Positions 34,564 to 42,746 are shown, counted from the stretch's first letter. The stretch is 64,000 nt of DNA from Mesorhizobium sp. (GCF_004962245.1 NZ_SUHQ01000001.1:68549-132548); one strand, 5' to 3'. Program-made: numbers and translations. Notes: generated from the sequence alone by a model not told the origin.

Positions 34564-35451
34564 ATGAACGACAGGAGCGTCTTGGAGGTGCGCCACGGCA
34601 CCCTCACGATCGACGGCGAGACGGTCTTTTACAGAAAAGCAGGTCCTGAGGCCGCGCCGGTGTTGTTGCTTCCGCACGGCTATCCCTGCTCATCTTTCCA
34701 ATATCGCCGGCTGATGCCGGCGCTCGCCGATCGGTGGCGGACGGTCGCGCCGGATTTCCCCGGCTTTGGCTACAGTGGAACCCCCGATCCGGCACGGTTC
34801 GGTTACGATTTTGACGCCTATGCAACTTTCCTGGAGCGGTTCACCGACGCGCTGGAACTCGACAGCTACGCGCTATGGCTGCACGACTTCGGGTCGCAGA
34901 TCGGCCTGCGCCACGCGATAGCGCACCCATCGCGGATCAGGGCCCTCATCATCCAGAATGGCGATATCTACGCGGATGCCCTTGGGCCTAAGTACGAAAC
35001 GATCCGGCGCTTCTGGCGGGATCCCTCACCAGCGAACCGCGCGCCGCTCGAAAAGGCGGTGAGCGAAGACGGCTTTCGCGCCGAGTTCGTAGGCGAAGTC
35101 GATGACGACGTCGCCCAACGCGTTCCGCCCGATCTGTGGAAATTGCATTGGCCGCTGATGGATACGCCTGTGCGCCGTGCGCTTTCAGTCGGGCTGATGG
35201 AGAAGCTCGAGGCCAATCTCGACTGGTTCCCTCATTACCAGAGATACCTGCGCGAGCATCGGCCTCCGGCGATGATCCTTTGGGGACCGAAGGACGAATA
35301 CATGCCCGAGCCGGCAGCACGCGCCTATCTGCGCGATCTTCCCGACGCCGAACTGCATTTGCTGAACGACGCAGGGCACTGGCTGCTGGAGACACATTTC
35401 GAGGTCGCCCTGCCGTTGGTGCGACGGTTTCTCGGTGAGGTCCTGCATTGA
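34564..35451 (+). CDS. Alpha/beta hydrolase of the epoxide hydrolase/haloalkane dehalogenase type
   Basis: 295 aa from ATG 34564. Oxyanion HGYPCSSFQYR, nucleophile motif WLHDFGSQIGLRHA with Asp as the nucleophile (HDxGS), and catalytic His in DAGHWLLETHFE; the acid lies near WGPKDEYMPE. Asp rather than Ser at the elbow places it with epoxide hydrolases or fluoro/haloalkane dehalogenases; substrate unknown. Followed by an ABM-domain gene in the same direction, 75 bases away, which may be one transcription unit. Confidence 0.88.
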   Translation: MNDRSVLEVRHGTLTIDGETVFYRKAGPEAAPVLLLPHGYPCSSFQYRRLMPALADRWRTVAPDFPGFGYSGTPDPARFGYDFDAYATFLERFTDALELDSYALWLHDFGSQIGLRHAIAHPSRIRALIIQNGDIYADALGPKYETIRRFWRDPSPANRAPLEKAVSEDGFRAEFVGEVDDDVAQRVPPDLWKLHWPLMDTPVRRALSVGLMEKLEANLDWFPHYQRYLREHRPPAMILWGPKDEYMPEPAARAYLRDLPDAELHLLNDAGHWLLETHFEVALPLVRRFLGEVLH

Positions 35452-35526
35452 TCGGCCCGCACGACACCGCAGCGGATTCCGCCATCGCCGGCCCATCCCA
35501 TCCCAACGCATCGAGAGGAGCACTTC

Positions 35527-35853
35527 ATGACCGACAACGCCACAATTGCCCGGATCTGGCGCGGAAGGACACGCCGGGATTTGGCGGACGCCTACGAGCC
35601 GTATCTACGCCGCGAAGGCATTCCACCGCTTCAGGAGAAGGCACTCGGCGTACAGTTGTTTCGCGAAGATCGCGAAGAAGAAACAGAGTTCGTGACGATC
35701 TCGTACTGGCCTGACGTCGAAGCCATGGCGAGCTTCACTGGCGGCGACCCGAACCAGATTCACCACCTGCCGCGCGACCAAGAGTTTCTCGTCGAACTGC
35801 CCAAACGAGTGACCGTGATGCGAATCCTCGTCAATCAATTGCCTCGCGCTTAG
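35527..35853 (+). CDS. Antibiotic biosynthesis monooxygenase (ABM)-like small protein
   Basis: 108 aa with GAGAGGAG upstream. Dimeric ferredoxin-like pattern: IARIWRGRTRRDLADAYEPY, GVQLFREDREEETEFVTISY and WPDVEAMASFTGGDPNQIHH. These proteins often detoxify or oxidise small quinone-like molecules, or are inactive structural homologues. Function here is unknown. It ends before a strong bidirectional terminator. Confidence 0.7.
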   Translation: MTDNATIARIWRGRTRRDLADAYEPYLRREGIPPLQEKALGVQLFREDREEETEFVTISYWPDVEAMASFTGGDPNQIHHLPRDQEFLVELPKRVTVMRILVNQLPRA

Positions 35854-35883
35854 GCGGCGGCAAGCTGGGCAGCGATCAACGAA

Positions 35884-35908
35884 AAAGGCCGCCTCGGGGG
35901 CGGCCTTT
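35884..35908. terminator. Bidirectional rho-independent terminator between ABM gene and tig
   Basis: Ten-base stem AAAGGCCGCC / GGCGGCCTTT with a five-base loop, flanked by AAAAA on the left, giving T-runs on both strands. Serves the convergent ABM-like gene and trigger factor gene. Confidence 0.85.
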
Positions 35909-35929
35909 CAAATTCAGCACAACGCCGTG

Positions 35930-37396
35930 TTACTCAGCGTCCTTGGCAGCCTTTTTCTTCGGCGCGGCCTTCTTCTTGGGCTCTTCCGCACCGTCGGCCT
36001 TCTTGGCGTCGGCCTTCTTGGCAGCGGCTTTCTTCGCCGGCTTGGCCGTCTCGGTGTCTTCGTCGTCGGCCATCAGCTCTTCCTTGCTGACCTTGACGTC
36101 GGTGACGGAGATCTGGCCGAGCAGATGGTCGACCACCTTCTCCTCGAATATCGGCGCACGCAGCGTGTTCAATGCTTCGGGATTGCTGCGGTAGAATTCG
36201 AAGGCTTCCTGCTGCTGGTTGGCCGGATAGCGGCGCACCTGCTCGAACAGGCCGCGCTGCAATTCCTCGTCCGACACGGTAACGCCGGCCTTCTCGCCGA
36301 TTTCGGCAAGAACCAGACCGAGACGCACGCGGCGCTCGGCAAGCCGCATATATTCGGCGCGCGCCTCTTCTTCCGTCGTCTCCTCGTCGGCGAAGGTGCG
36401 GCCGGCGGCTTCCAGATCGCGGTTGACCTGGTTCCAGATGTTGTTGAACTCGGCCTCGACGAGCTTCGACGGCGCCTCGAACGAGTAGGCGGCGTCGAGC
36501 TGGTCGAGCAGCTGGCGCTTGACCTTCTGGCGCGTCATCGATCCGAACTGATTCTCGATCTGGGTGCGCACCACTTCACGCAGGCGCTCCAGCGACTCCA
36601 GGCCAAGAGTCTTGGCCATTTCATCGTTGATTTCCAGCGCCCCGGGCTTGGACACTTCCTTGACGGTGACGTCGAAGGTGGCTTCCTTGCCGGCAAGGTG
36701 CGCCGCCTGGTAGTTTTCCGGGAACGTGACCGTGACCTGTTTCTCATCGCCGGCCTCGCTGCCGATGAGCTGATCCTCGAAGCCGGGAATGAATTCCTTG
36801 GAGCCGAGCACCAGCGGCTGGTCCGTGCCGGCGCCGCCGTTGAAGGCTTCGCCGTCGATCTTGCCGACATAGTCGATCGTCACGCGGTCGCCTTCGGCGG
36901 CCTTGCCGGCCTTCGGCTCATAGGTGCGCGCCGATTCGGCGACACGCTGGACCTGCTCGTCGATCTCGGTGTCAGGCACGTCGAACACCTGACGCGTCAC
37001 CTTGATGTCGGAGAAATCCTTGATCTCGATCGGCGGGATGATCTCGTAGTTCAGGCGGAACTCGAAGTCGGCGCCGCCGGCCAGGATCTTCTCGGCCTCC
37101 TTCTCGTCTTCGGTCATGATCACTTCGGGCTGCATGGCAGCCTTTTCGCCGCGCCCGGTAATGATCGAACGGGTCGAATCGTTGAGGATCTCGTTGACCA
37201 CTTCGGCCATGAACGACTTGCCGTAGACCTTGCGCAGATGCTGCACCGGCACCTTGCCGGGGCGGAAACCGTTGATGCGGACCTTGCTCCTGGCGTCGGA
37301 AAGCCGCGCCATCAGCTTGGCTTCCATGTCACCGGCCGGCACGGTGATCTTGATCTCGCGCTTGAGACCGGAGTTGAGCGTTTCGGTGACCTGCAT
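35930..37396 (-). CDS. tig: Trigger factor, ribosome-associated chaperone and prolyl isomerase
   Basis: 488 aa from ATG 37396 ([17 protein letters not shown]); ATG 37399 adds one Met. N-terminal ribosome-binding domain with the signature [17 protein letters not shown]; central FKBP-type prolyl isomerase about residues 165-250 ([17 protein letters not shown]); helical C-terminal chaperone arms. The last roughly 45 residues are an Ala/Lys-rich tail ([15 protein letters not shown]), common in rhizobial Tig. It binds nascent chains at the ribosome exit. Monocistronic, between two terminator/repeat regions. Confidence 0.98.
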   Translation of the reverse strand: MQVTETLNSGLKREIKITVPAGDMEAKLMARLSDARSKVRINGFRPGKVPVQHLRKVYGKSFMAEVVNEILNDSTRSIITGRGEKAAMQPEVIMTEDEKEAEKILAGGADFEFRLNYEIIPPIEIKDFSDIKVTRQVFDVPDTEIDEQVQRVAESARTYEPKAGKAAEGDRVTIDYVGKIDGEAFNGGAGTDQPLVLGSKEFIPGFEDQLIGSEAGDEKQVTVTFPENYQAAHLAGKEATFDVTVKEVSKPGALEINDEMAKTLGLESLERLREVVRTQIENQFGSMTRQKVKRQLLDQLDAAYSFEAPSKLVEAEFNNIWNQVNRDLEAAGRTFADEETTEEEARAEYMRLAERRVRLGLVLAEIGEKAGVTVSDEELQRGLFEQVRRYPANQQQEAFEFYRSNPEALNTLRAPIFEEKVVDHLLGQISVTDVKVSKEELMADDEDTETAKPAKKAAAKKADAKKADGAEEPKKKAAPKKKAAKDAE

Positions 37397-37669
37397 CATA
37401 AAACCTTTGTTTTCATCAATGGGGCCGCCAAACGGCTCCTGCCGTTTACAGCCTGCCGGTATGATCTCGCCGGGAATGGCTTTTGGTGCGGGACTTGGCG
37501 ATTTGTCCGCCCAACGCGGGTCAAATCGTCCAAAAATACGCTCCAAAATGTGAATAAGTCTTTGTTTTTCCTACTTCTTATCACATCCTGCAGAAGCGGA
37601 TCGTCGCGTCCCGTCACATTCGACACGCCTTTTGTCACAGGCGCGGCTAATTTTCAACCATCTTCGCGT

Positions 37670-37713
37670 CTACAGCGCCGCGCGTCCTCTTGGACGCGCA
37701 AAGGACGCTGTAG
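37670..37713. repeat. Palindromic intergenic repeat, CTACAGCG type
   Basis: CTACAGCG (37670-37677) ... CGCTGTAG (37706-37713) enclosing a perfect inner hairpin CGCGTCC-TCTT-GGACGCG. Resembles the short extragenic palindromes scattered through Mesorhizobium genomes. Confidence 0.7.
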
Positions 37714-37725
37714 CACCCTGATTTT

Positions 37726-37780
37726 GGCGTATGATCCTTTCCGAAAATCGATCTTCGATTTTCGGAAAGGATCATACGCC
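37726..37780. repeat. Perfect 26-base inverted repeat with 3-base loop
   Basis: Arms 37726-37751 and 37755-37780 are exact reverse complements over 26 bases; loop TCT. The arms contain GATCCTTTCCGAAAA, the core of the rhizobial GATCATGC...CCGAAAA repeat family also present at 48533, 49548 and 58181. Longest perfect hairpin I noticed in the window. Confidence 0.9.
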
Positions 37781-37846
37781 GGCGAACGAACCCGATGTTG
37801 GCCCGGACATTGACAGAATGATGGCTACATGGGATTGCCGGACAGC

Positions 37847-37931
37847 GCGGATGTGGCGGAATTGGTAGACGCCCTGGATTTAGGTTCCAGTGCCGAAAGG
37901 CGTGGGGGTTCGAGTCCCTTCATCCGCACCA
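37847..37931 (+). tRNA. tRNA-Leu, anticodon TAG
   Basis: Complete class II cloverleaf: acceptor GCGGATG / CATCCGC, anticodon stem CTGGA-TTTAGGT-TCCAG with anticodon TAG at 37881-37883, long variable arm TGCCGAAAGGCGT, T-arm with TTCGAGT, and encoded CCA at 37929-37931. Reads CUA/CUG leucine codons. Confidence 0.97.
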
Positions 37932-37942
37932 CTTTGGTGGCC

Positions 37943-39391
37943 CTACGCCTCAAACACCTGCCTGATGAACCACTCACTCAAATTCGCGAGTTCAGGCCCC
38001 AGCACGCGGTCGTCACCGACCGGCGGCACGATGCTTCTGATGTCCGTGACGAACGACTGAAGCGCCGGTGGCGCCACGCGCTCGGTAACGTGCAATGCCT
38101 GCGAAGCGATCACAGCCAGCATCGCCATCGCGGCATCGAGGCAGCGGCCGGCGCGCGCTTCCTTCGTCCATGCGAGGAAGACCGTCGTTGCGACATCGTC
38201 CTGGCCGGCGCCAGCCGATTCGGTTCCTGGGATGAAAGTGCGCTGGGCCGCGAGTTTCGCCTGCTCCAGATACCCCGTGATCGCCATCGGCACATAGCCA
38301 ACATTGCCGTGGCCGTCGCTGTCGCTCCAGTCCCGCCCGGTCAAAAGCAGATCGGGCAGCAGCGATACCTTGCCGTTCAGAAGCTTCGAGGCGTGGCGGT
38401 CGCACAATAGGCAGATATCGGCCCATATCGCCGCCAGATCATCCAGAGCGGGTGTTGCCATCGCATTGTGATAGCCGCCCGTGCTGATGCAGCGCCCGAG
38501 CGGATGCATGTCGTCAGGCGGGATATAGACCGGGTTGTCCGAGACCGAAGCGAGCGACACGGTGGCCGCCCGCTCGGCGCAAGCCAGCGCGCGATGCGCG
38601 TGCCCCAGGATGCGGGGGACGATACGGTAGCTGACTGGCGCCTGATAATTGCGGCGCCCCGTGCCGGCGCCGCCAAGAAACGCTCTCAATCCCCGCAGGG
38701 CCGCTGCTTCATGTTCATCGCCCCAAAGCGTGTCGAGCGCCGGGTCGTAATGTTCGAGCGGCGCGCGAAACGCTTCGATCGAAAGCGCAAAGACCTTTTC
38801 GACAAGACGAATGCGGCGGCGAGCCGCCAAGGCCGCGTCGGCCACGAGCGCGGCACCGCAGGGCGACCCATTGATGAGGGATCCCCGTTCCCTGACTTCC
38901 AGGTCGAAGCGCGTCGAAAGTTCCGCAAAGAGCGGATAGAGGGCGAGGATTTCACCGGCTCCGCCCTGGCCGGAGGATGGCACCATGGGCATGGGTCCGC
39001 CGTCCAGCATCGCGGCGACGGCGAGCGCCATGCGTGGCGTGGTCGCGGCATTTCCTTCGAGGAAATTCGCCAGGCGGGCGAGCACGATCGCCCTGACCAC
39101 GCGATCTGGCAAAGGCTCGCCGAATGATGTGGCGGCTGCGAACGCCTTGATGCGCGCGTGGCGATCCCGCTCGCCAAGTTCGAGCCGCCTGCTCGCCAGT
39201 TCTCCCATGGCGGTGGTTACGCCATAGATGACCGGCGCGGGGTCGGTTTCAATAAGACGCAGGAACGACGCGCGACACTCTGCGATGCGCTGCAAGGCCT
39301 CGCCGCTGATTTGCACCGCGTCTTTTTTCCAGGCGACGCGGAAAACGGCGTCGAGATTTATGTCTTCTCGTGTCGTCAGGATAATTGTCAT
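37943..39391 (-). CDS. Aromatic amino acid/histidine ammonia-lyase homologue without the canonical MIO triad
   Basis: 482 aa from ATG 39391; a TTG at 39424 is in frame. Family segments: YGVTTAMGELASRRL (Tyr-Gly active-site loop), MVPSSGQGGAGEILALYPLF, SYRIVPRILGHAHRAL, SLASVSDNPVYIPPDD and GGYHNAMATPALDDLAAIWA. In functional HAL/PAL the second reads GSVGASGDLAPL and Ala-Ser-Gly cyclises to the MIO electrophile. Here the triad aligns as Gly-Ala-Gly, so MIO formation is not expected. It may be inactive or do a different reaction. Immediately follows the GDYXXLXY gene leftward. Confidence 0.8.
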   Translation of the reverse strand: MTIILTTREDINLDAVFRVAWKKDAVQISGEALQRIAECRASFLRLIETDPAPVIYGVTTAMGELASRRLELGERDRHARIKAFAAATSFGEPLPDRVVRAIVLARLANFLEGNAATTPRMALAVAAMLDGGPMPMVPSSGQGGAGEILALYPLFAELSTRFDLEVRERGSLINGSPCGAALVADAALAARRRIRLVEKVFALSIEAFRAPLEHYDPALDTLWGDEHEAAALRGLRAFLGGAGTGRRNYQAPVSYRIVPRILGHAHRALACAERAATVSLASVSDNPVYIPPDDMHPLGRCISTGGYHNAMATPALDDLAAIWADICLLCDRHASKLLNGKVSLLPDLLLTGRDWSDSDGHGNVGYVPMAITGYLEQAKLAAQRTFIPGTESAGAGQDDVATTVFLAWTKEARAGRCLDAAMAMLAVIASQALHVTERVAPPALQSFVTDIRSIVPPVGDDRVLGPELANLSEWFIRQVFEA

Positions 39392-39427
39392 GTCTGATGC
39401 TGCCCGGACCGGCCATGCTGTCAAATT

Positions 39428-40009
39428 CTAGTAAAGCGGCTCCTCGAACAGCGTCTTGTCGCCGTCCATCAGCGCCTTGATCTGCGCGGTGCCGTTGGCC
39501 GCGATTGCGACGCGCACACCGAACGGCCGCACCCGCATGTCGTTCTGGATCGCCATCCCCTCGCCTTCCGGCAGATAGAAACGTTCGATGCCGTAATCCG
39601 GTGCAATCGTCGTGGCCGCGCTGAGATCCCAGCCCTCGGCCACATGCCCGACGATATCGGTTTCGTCGGATGCCGCCGGCGCCGGCGCTTGCCCGAACCA
39701 GGCCGCAGCCGCCCGCCAATAGCCGTCGGCCCCCTGCTTCAGCCTGACCACAATCGATGTGTCGTCACTGGACAGCTTGCCGGCCGGAACGTTTGCGATC
39801 AGCTTCACCGGTATGCGCGAAATCTCGTAGCCAAGGCGAACATAATCGCCGCGCAGCAGATCGCGCGGATCGATCGGTTCGACCCTCAGCAGCACTTGCT
39901 TGCCGTCGCGCAGGATCGCCGCCCGACCGGCGATGATCCAACTCAGGAAGCCGATCTGGATGAGCCCCAGCACCAGCGCCGAGATAATAAGTCTTTTACC
40001 GGTCATCAT
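39428..40009 (-). CDS. GDYXXLXY-motif membrane-anchored protein
   Basis: 193 aa. One N-terminal membrane helix (LIISALVLGLIQIGFLSWII) then a periplasmic domain with the name-giving motif LLRGDYVRLGYEIS and a later LPEGEGMAIQNDMRVRPFGV segment. This family is almost always encoded beside a DUF2157 membrane protein, as here: the DUF2157 stop overlaps this start by 4 bases (ATGA). Function of the pair is unknown; a membrane complex is a reasonable inference. Confidence 0.88.
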   Translation of the reverse strand: MMTGKRLIISALVLGLIQIGFLSWIIAGRAAILRDGKQVLLRVEPIDPRDLLRGDYVRLGYEISRIPVKLIANVPAGKLSSDDTSIVVRLKQGADGYWRAAAAWFGQAPAPAASDETDIVGHVAEGWDLSAATTIAPDYGIERFYLPEGEGMAIQNDMRVRPFGVRVAIAANGTAQIKALMDGDKTLFEEPLY

Positions 40010-41121
40010 GCCGCCGCTCCTTCCACGTTCGGGGCCCTCATGCGCTTTTCCACGCGGATGATGACAAGGGCAAGGATGCCGAGAAGCACAGCGGCCGCAA
40101 GGAAGAAACCTGCCGTGCCGAGCATCGATTGCAACATCACCACATAGATGATGGCGAGTTCGAAGGCGAAGCCGGCATAGGCAACCCAGCGCAAGCCCCT
40201 GCTCTCGCGGCCGCCAAGCACGATTGCAGCGACAATGCCGGCAAGCGCAACGGCCGAGGCAATGGCAAAGCCGCTGTTGCTGCTTTCATCGGCCAGTTCG
40301 AACTGGATCATGGCCAGGCCGGTAAGAAACCCGATCAGTGCATGCAAGGGCAGACGGCCGCCAAGCTGCACGATCCTGTCGACGGGCTCGGCCGCGAAGA
40401 CCGCGGCCGCGAAAAGCAGCGCCGACACGACGACGAGCGGGACAGCGACTTGCAGCGCTTCGTATTCCGTGGCCGTCAGCACGAGATAGAAGATGACCGA
40501 CAGGATGATGAGGTGCCGCGCCGCCCGGCTGCGCGTCCAGAACGAAATGGCAAACAGCACCAGCGCCATGACGACGAAGAGGTGCGGAAATTCCGCGCGC
40601 CCGAAATAGTCGAACCCTTTCAGGAACAGCCAGGCGTCGGCAATGCCGACGGAAGCGATGGTCAGCGGGTTCGAGCGCAGCGCAACCGCCGCCAGGGCCG
40701 CGCCAGCGCCCCAGGTGATCAAGGCCGACGCCTCGTCGCCGGACAAATGATACATCTGGCCGATCAGCGCGATCGATCCGCCGAATGCCGCCGCGGCAAC
40801 GATCCAGAGTGCCTCGCCGATCGCCGCATGGTCGCGGGTCTTCAGCACCGCGCCGCCGACATAGCCGGCGAGGATGATCGCGAAGAGCGCTGCCACCCGC
40901 GCCAGCCGCGGGATGGCTTCCCAATTGGCGGCGACGAAGATCAGGAGGGCGGCGCCAAACAGCAGCGCCGCCATCATCGCCAGGATCGAACCGAAGCTCA
41001 GCGATCTGCGTTGATTGGCCTCGACGTCGCGCGTCAGCGCGTCGGCCGTCGAGGCATCGATCAGGCCGGTCTGCAGCCATCGTGCGATATCGGCCCTCAC
41101 CCGTGACGAATAGCTCGCCAT
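40006..41121 (-). CDS. DUF2157 integral membrane protein
   Basis: 371 aa from ATG 41121, with GGGGGAGAAAGG upstream; the frame extends to 41166. N-terminal soluble DUF2157 domain (RADIARWLQTGLIDASTADAL) followed by about ten to twelve membrane helices. Partner of the GDYXXLXY protein encoded directly downstream. No catalytic motifs seen. Transcribed away from the DUF1127 locus, so the 238 bases between the two hold promoters for both. Confidence 0.88.
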   Translation of the reverse strand: MASYSSRVRADIARWLQTGLIDASTADALTRDVEANQRRSLSFGSILAMMAALLFGAALLIFVAANWEAIPRLARVAALFAIILAGYVGGAVLKTRDHAAIGEALWIVAAAAFGGSIALIGQMYHLSGDEASALITWGAGAALAAVALRSNPLTIASVGIADAWLFLKGFDYFGRAEFPHLFVVMALVLFAISFWTRSRAARHLIILSVIFYLVLTATEYEALQVAVPLVVVSALLFAAAVFAAEPVDRIVQLGGRLPLHALIGFLTGLAMIQFELADESSNSGFAIASAVALAGIVAAIVLGGRESRGLRWVAYAGFAFELAIIYVVMLQSMLGTAGFFLAAAVLLGILALVIIRVEKRMRAPNVEGAAA

Positions 41122-41239
41122 GCCTTTCTCCCCCAGCTTGGTCTTTTTTTCAGCCGATCCGGCCAAACCGTTGACGTCACGGCATTTTCCTATTCGGGTT
41201 TATCTATGTCGAAGACGTGAGCGCGCGGTGATGGTGCAT

Positions 41240-41252
41240 TGCACAATTTGCA
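41240..41252. promoter_or_regulatory. LysR-type dyad upstream of DUF1127 locus
   Basis: TGCACAATTTGCA: TGCA arms five bases apart, T-N11-A form, set inside a larger repeat (GGTGCAT at 41233 ... ATGCACC at 41261). A plausible promoter follows (TTGCTG at 41253, TTTAAA near 41277). In Brucella and Agrobacterium the LysR protein VtlR controls DUF1127 genes; whether that applies here is untested. Confidence 0.4.
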
Positions 41253-41358
41253 TTGCTGCCATGCACCAATAGCGCTTTTAAATCGATATGACCCCACCTA
41301 TCTTCAGTGCGTACACAAAGACGGAATGATCCGAAAGAAAGACGAAACGAGAAATACC

Positions 41359-41499
41359 ATGAACCTGATCCGCAACTACCGCAACTGGCGCCGCTACCGG
41401 GACACCGTTTCCGAGCTGAGCCGCCTGAGCAACCGCGAACTGACCGACCTCGGCATCAGCCGCAGCGACATCCACTACGTCGCCCGCAAGGCGGTCTAA
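41359..41499 (+). CDS. DUF1127 small arginine-rich protein 1
   Basis: 46 aa: MNLIRNYRNWRRYRDTVSEL then SRLSNRELTDLGISRSDIHYVARKAV. This is the full DUF1127 (YjiS-like) pattern, with Arg-rich first helix and the LSxRxLxDLGIxRxDI core. Family members bind RNA or affect RNA turnover and phosphate/carbon metabolism in rhizobia and Rhodobacter (CcaF1). The 46-codon size equals that of the neighbour at 41550, of which it is a tandem paralogue. Followed by an array of CCUCCUCCC hairpins. Confidence 0.92.
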   Translation: MNLIRNYRNWRRYRDTVSELSRLSNRELTDLGISRSDIHYVARKAV

Positions 41500-41549
41500 T
41501 CCTCTTCGGACCGCAAATGGTCCGAACCAGTTTTGAAAAGAGAACGACA

Positions 41550-41690
41550 ATGAACCTGATCCGCAACTATCGTAACTGGCGCGTTTACCGCGACACCGTT
41601 AACGAGCTGGGTCGCCTGTCGAACCGCCAGCTCCATGATCTCGGTATCGTCCGCGACGAGATCAAGACCGTCGCCCGCAAGGCGATCTAG
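41550..41690 (+). CDS. DUF1127 small arginine-rich protein 2
   Basis: 46 aa: MNLIRNYRNWRVYRDTVNEL then GRLSNRQLHDLGIVRDEIKTVARKAI. Identical N-terminus to the upstream copy and identical length, indicating tandem duplication; the two begin 191 bases apart. The first cuckoo-type hairpin begins 15 bases after its stop codon, matching the CcaF1-CcsR arrangement of Rhodobacter sphaeroides in which the mRNA is processed to release the small RNAs. Confidence 0.92.
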   Translation: MNLIRNYRNWRVYRDTVNELGRLSNRQLHDLGIVRDEIKTVARKAI

Positions 41691-41704
41691 TTAAGGAATT
41701 TCGC

Positions 41705-41815
41705 CAGGGTCGACCTCCTCCCCGACCCTGACGGATACGGTCAGCCTTCACCTCCTCCCGAGGGTTGACCACAAAAACGGCGCCCGCCGCACCTCCTCCC
41801 GCGGCGGGCGCTGTT
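41705..41815 (+). ncRNA. CcsR/cuckoo-type small RNA unit 1 (three anti-SD hairpins)
   Basis: Three consecutive stem-loops, each with the identical ten-base loop ACCTCCTCCC: hairpin 1 at 41705-41730 (8-bp stem), hairpin 2 at 41739-41770 (11 bp with two G-T pairs), hairpin 3 at 41776-41815 (15 bp). The loop sequence mimics the 16S rRNA anti-Shine-Dalgarno. CcsR (cuckoo) RNAs with CCUCCUCCC loops are known in alphaproteobacteria downstream of DUF1127 genes and act in stress responses. No promoter of its own is obvious, so processing from the DUF1127 mRNA is likely. Confidence 0.78.
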
Positions 41816-41875
41816 AAAAAAGGCGAAACGAGTTTCGTCCCGGGGTTTCGCCCCCCTTCATCAGGCGAAAGGAAT

Positions 41876-41997
41876 TTCGTCAAAGCCGACCTCCTCCCCG
41901 GCGATGACGAATACGGTCGATCTTCACCTCCTCCCGAGGATCGACCAGCAAAACGACACCCGCCGGACCTCCTCCCCCGGCGGGTGTTGTTGCTTTT
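41876..41997 (+). ncRNA. CcsR/cuckoo-type small RNA unit 2 (three anti-SD hairpins and terminator)
   Basis: A second copy of the same layout, offset 171 bases: hairpin 4 at 41876-41911 (stem with internal loop), hairpin 5 at 41915-41946 (11 bp), hairpin 6 at 41953-41990 (14 bp) followed by TGCTTTT, which would make it a terminator. All three loops are ACCTCCTCCC. Hairpins 1/4, 2/5 and 3/6 correspond by position and stem sequence, and both units are preceded by AGGAATTTCG, showing tandem duplication. Confidence 0.78.
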
Positions 41998-42044
41998 CGG
42001 GGTCGAAGCACTCTGAGAGCCGTTTTGGCGGGACGTCCCTGTCG

Positions 42045-42653
42045 TCAGTTCAGCGCACCGCTTTCCAGCACGCCCCGTTTCTTCCACTGGCTCAGCGGAA
42101 AAATGTCCGGTGCGCCGCCCATCGGCGCATACCAGGTATCCACCACCCATTCGGTGCCCTCGCGGTCGCTGATCACCGCCGTCCAATGGGGATAGCGCCC
42201 ATCGACAAAAAGGCCTCGCGAGGCATTGCCCTCGACCTTGTGAAACCTGAGCAATTTTCGCTCGGCAAGATAGACCAGCAGCGCATGCGTGTTGGTCGAT
42301 TCGTCGACACAATCCATCTGGCCCCTGATGCGCGATGCACCGAATTCCGACTGCGGCAGATCGCGAACGCCGGTGGCCCGGAAAATGCGCTGCTCGAAAT
42401 AGCGGACAGCCTTCGAAATGGCGGAGCGCTCGGCTTGAGGCGAACCCGCGCCCGCACGCAGGATAGAGCGGAAACGCGCACCGTCGCCGGGGCCAAGCGC
42501 GAGTATCGTGCGGTAGTTGCAACTGTAGCCGTGGCATATGGGGATCCGCTTGGAAGCCGTCGCGGCCAGCTCGCCGGCGGCCGCTGATCCGCCCATGGCG
42601 ATCACGACTGTCAGAAATGTCGCTCTGGCAAAGCCCCCAAGACTCCCGTCCAT
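42045..42653 (-). CDS. Secreted protein with transglutaminase-like Cys/His/Asp pattern
   Basis: 202 aa from ATG 42653 (signal peptide MDGSLGGFARATFLTVVIAM, cleavage near AAA-GEL); the frame is open to 42716. Mature part: IPICHGYSCNYRT, QMDCVDESTNTHALLVYL, YPHWTAVISD and WVVDTWYAPMG. The order Cys, His, Asp resembles transglutaminase-like cysteine hydrolases, but I cannot assign a family. Conserved-looking, with few low-complexity parts. Divergent from trmFO, so the roughly 90-base gap carries both promoters. Confidence 0.7.
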   Translation of the reverse strand: MDGSLGGFARATFLTVVIAMGGSAAAGELAATASKRIPICHGYSCNYRTILALGPGDGARFRSILRAGAGSPQAERSAISKAVRYFEQRIFRATGVRDLPQSEFGASRIRGQMDCVDESTNTHALLVYLAERKLLRFHKVEGNASRGLFVDGRYPHWTAVISDREGTEWVVDTWYAPMGGAPDIFPLSQWKKRGVLESGALN

Positions 42654-42746
42654 TCTTCGACAGTAGACGATTGCAGCACTTGGCGGCAACAGCGCGGCTA
42701 ACTCGTGCAATTGCAATCGCAGCTACAAGAGATTATTTCGGCGCTC

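Larger units (their letters stand above)
37397..37846. other. Intergenic region between tig and tRNA-Leu with two large palindromes
   Basis: 450 bases. No gene. Contains two palindromic repeats (37670-37713 and 37726-37780) listed separately. The tig promoter should lie at 37400-37600 on the minus strand, where the sequence is AT-rich; promoter boxes could not be chosen safely. Confidence 0.5.

Noticed and set aside
35927..37813. 628-codon plus-strand open frame opposite tig
   Set aside because: Antisense to trigger factor with all its domains intact; no start signal and no domain of its own.
37670..37846. Integrase attachment site at tRNA-Leu
   Set aside because: No integrase, direct repeat of the tRNA 3' end or mobile gene was found on either side; the nearby palindromes are ordinary intergenic repeats.
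41705..41990. CRISPR-like repeat array
   Set aside because: The repeated ten-base unit always sits in a hairpin loop with different complementary stems and irregular spacing; no cas genes. It fits CcsR/cuckoo RNAs.
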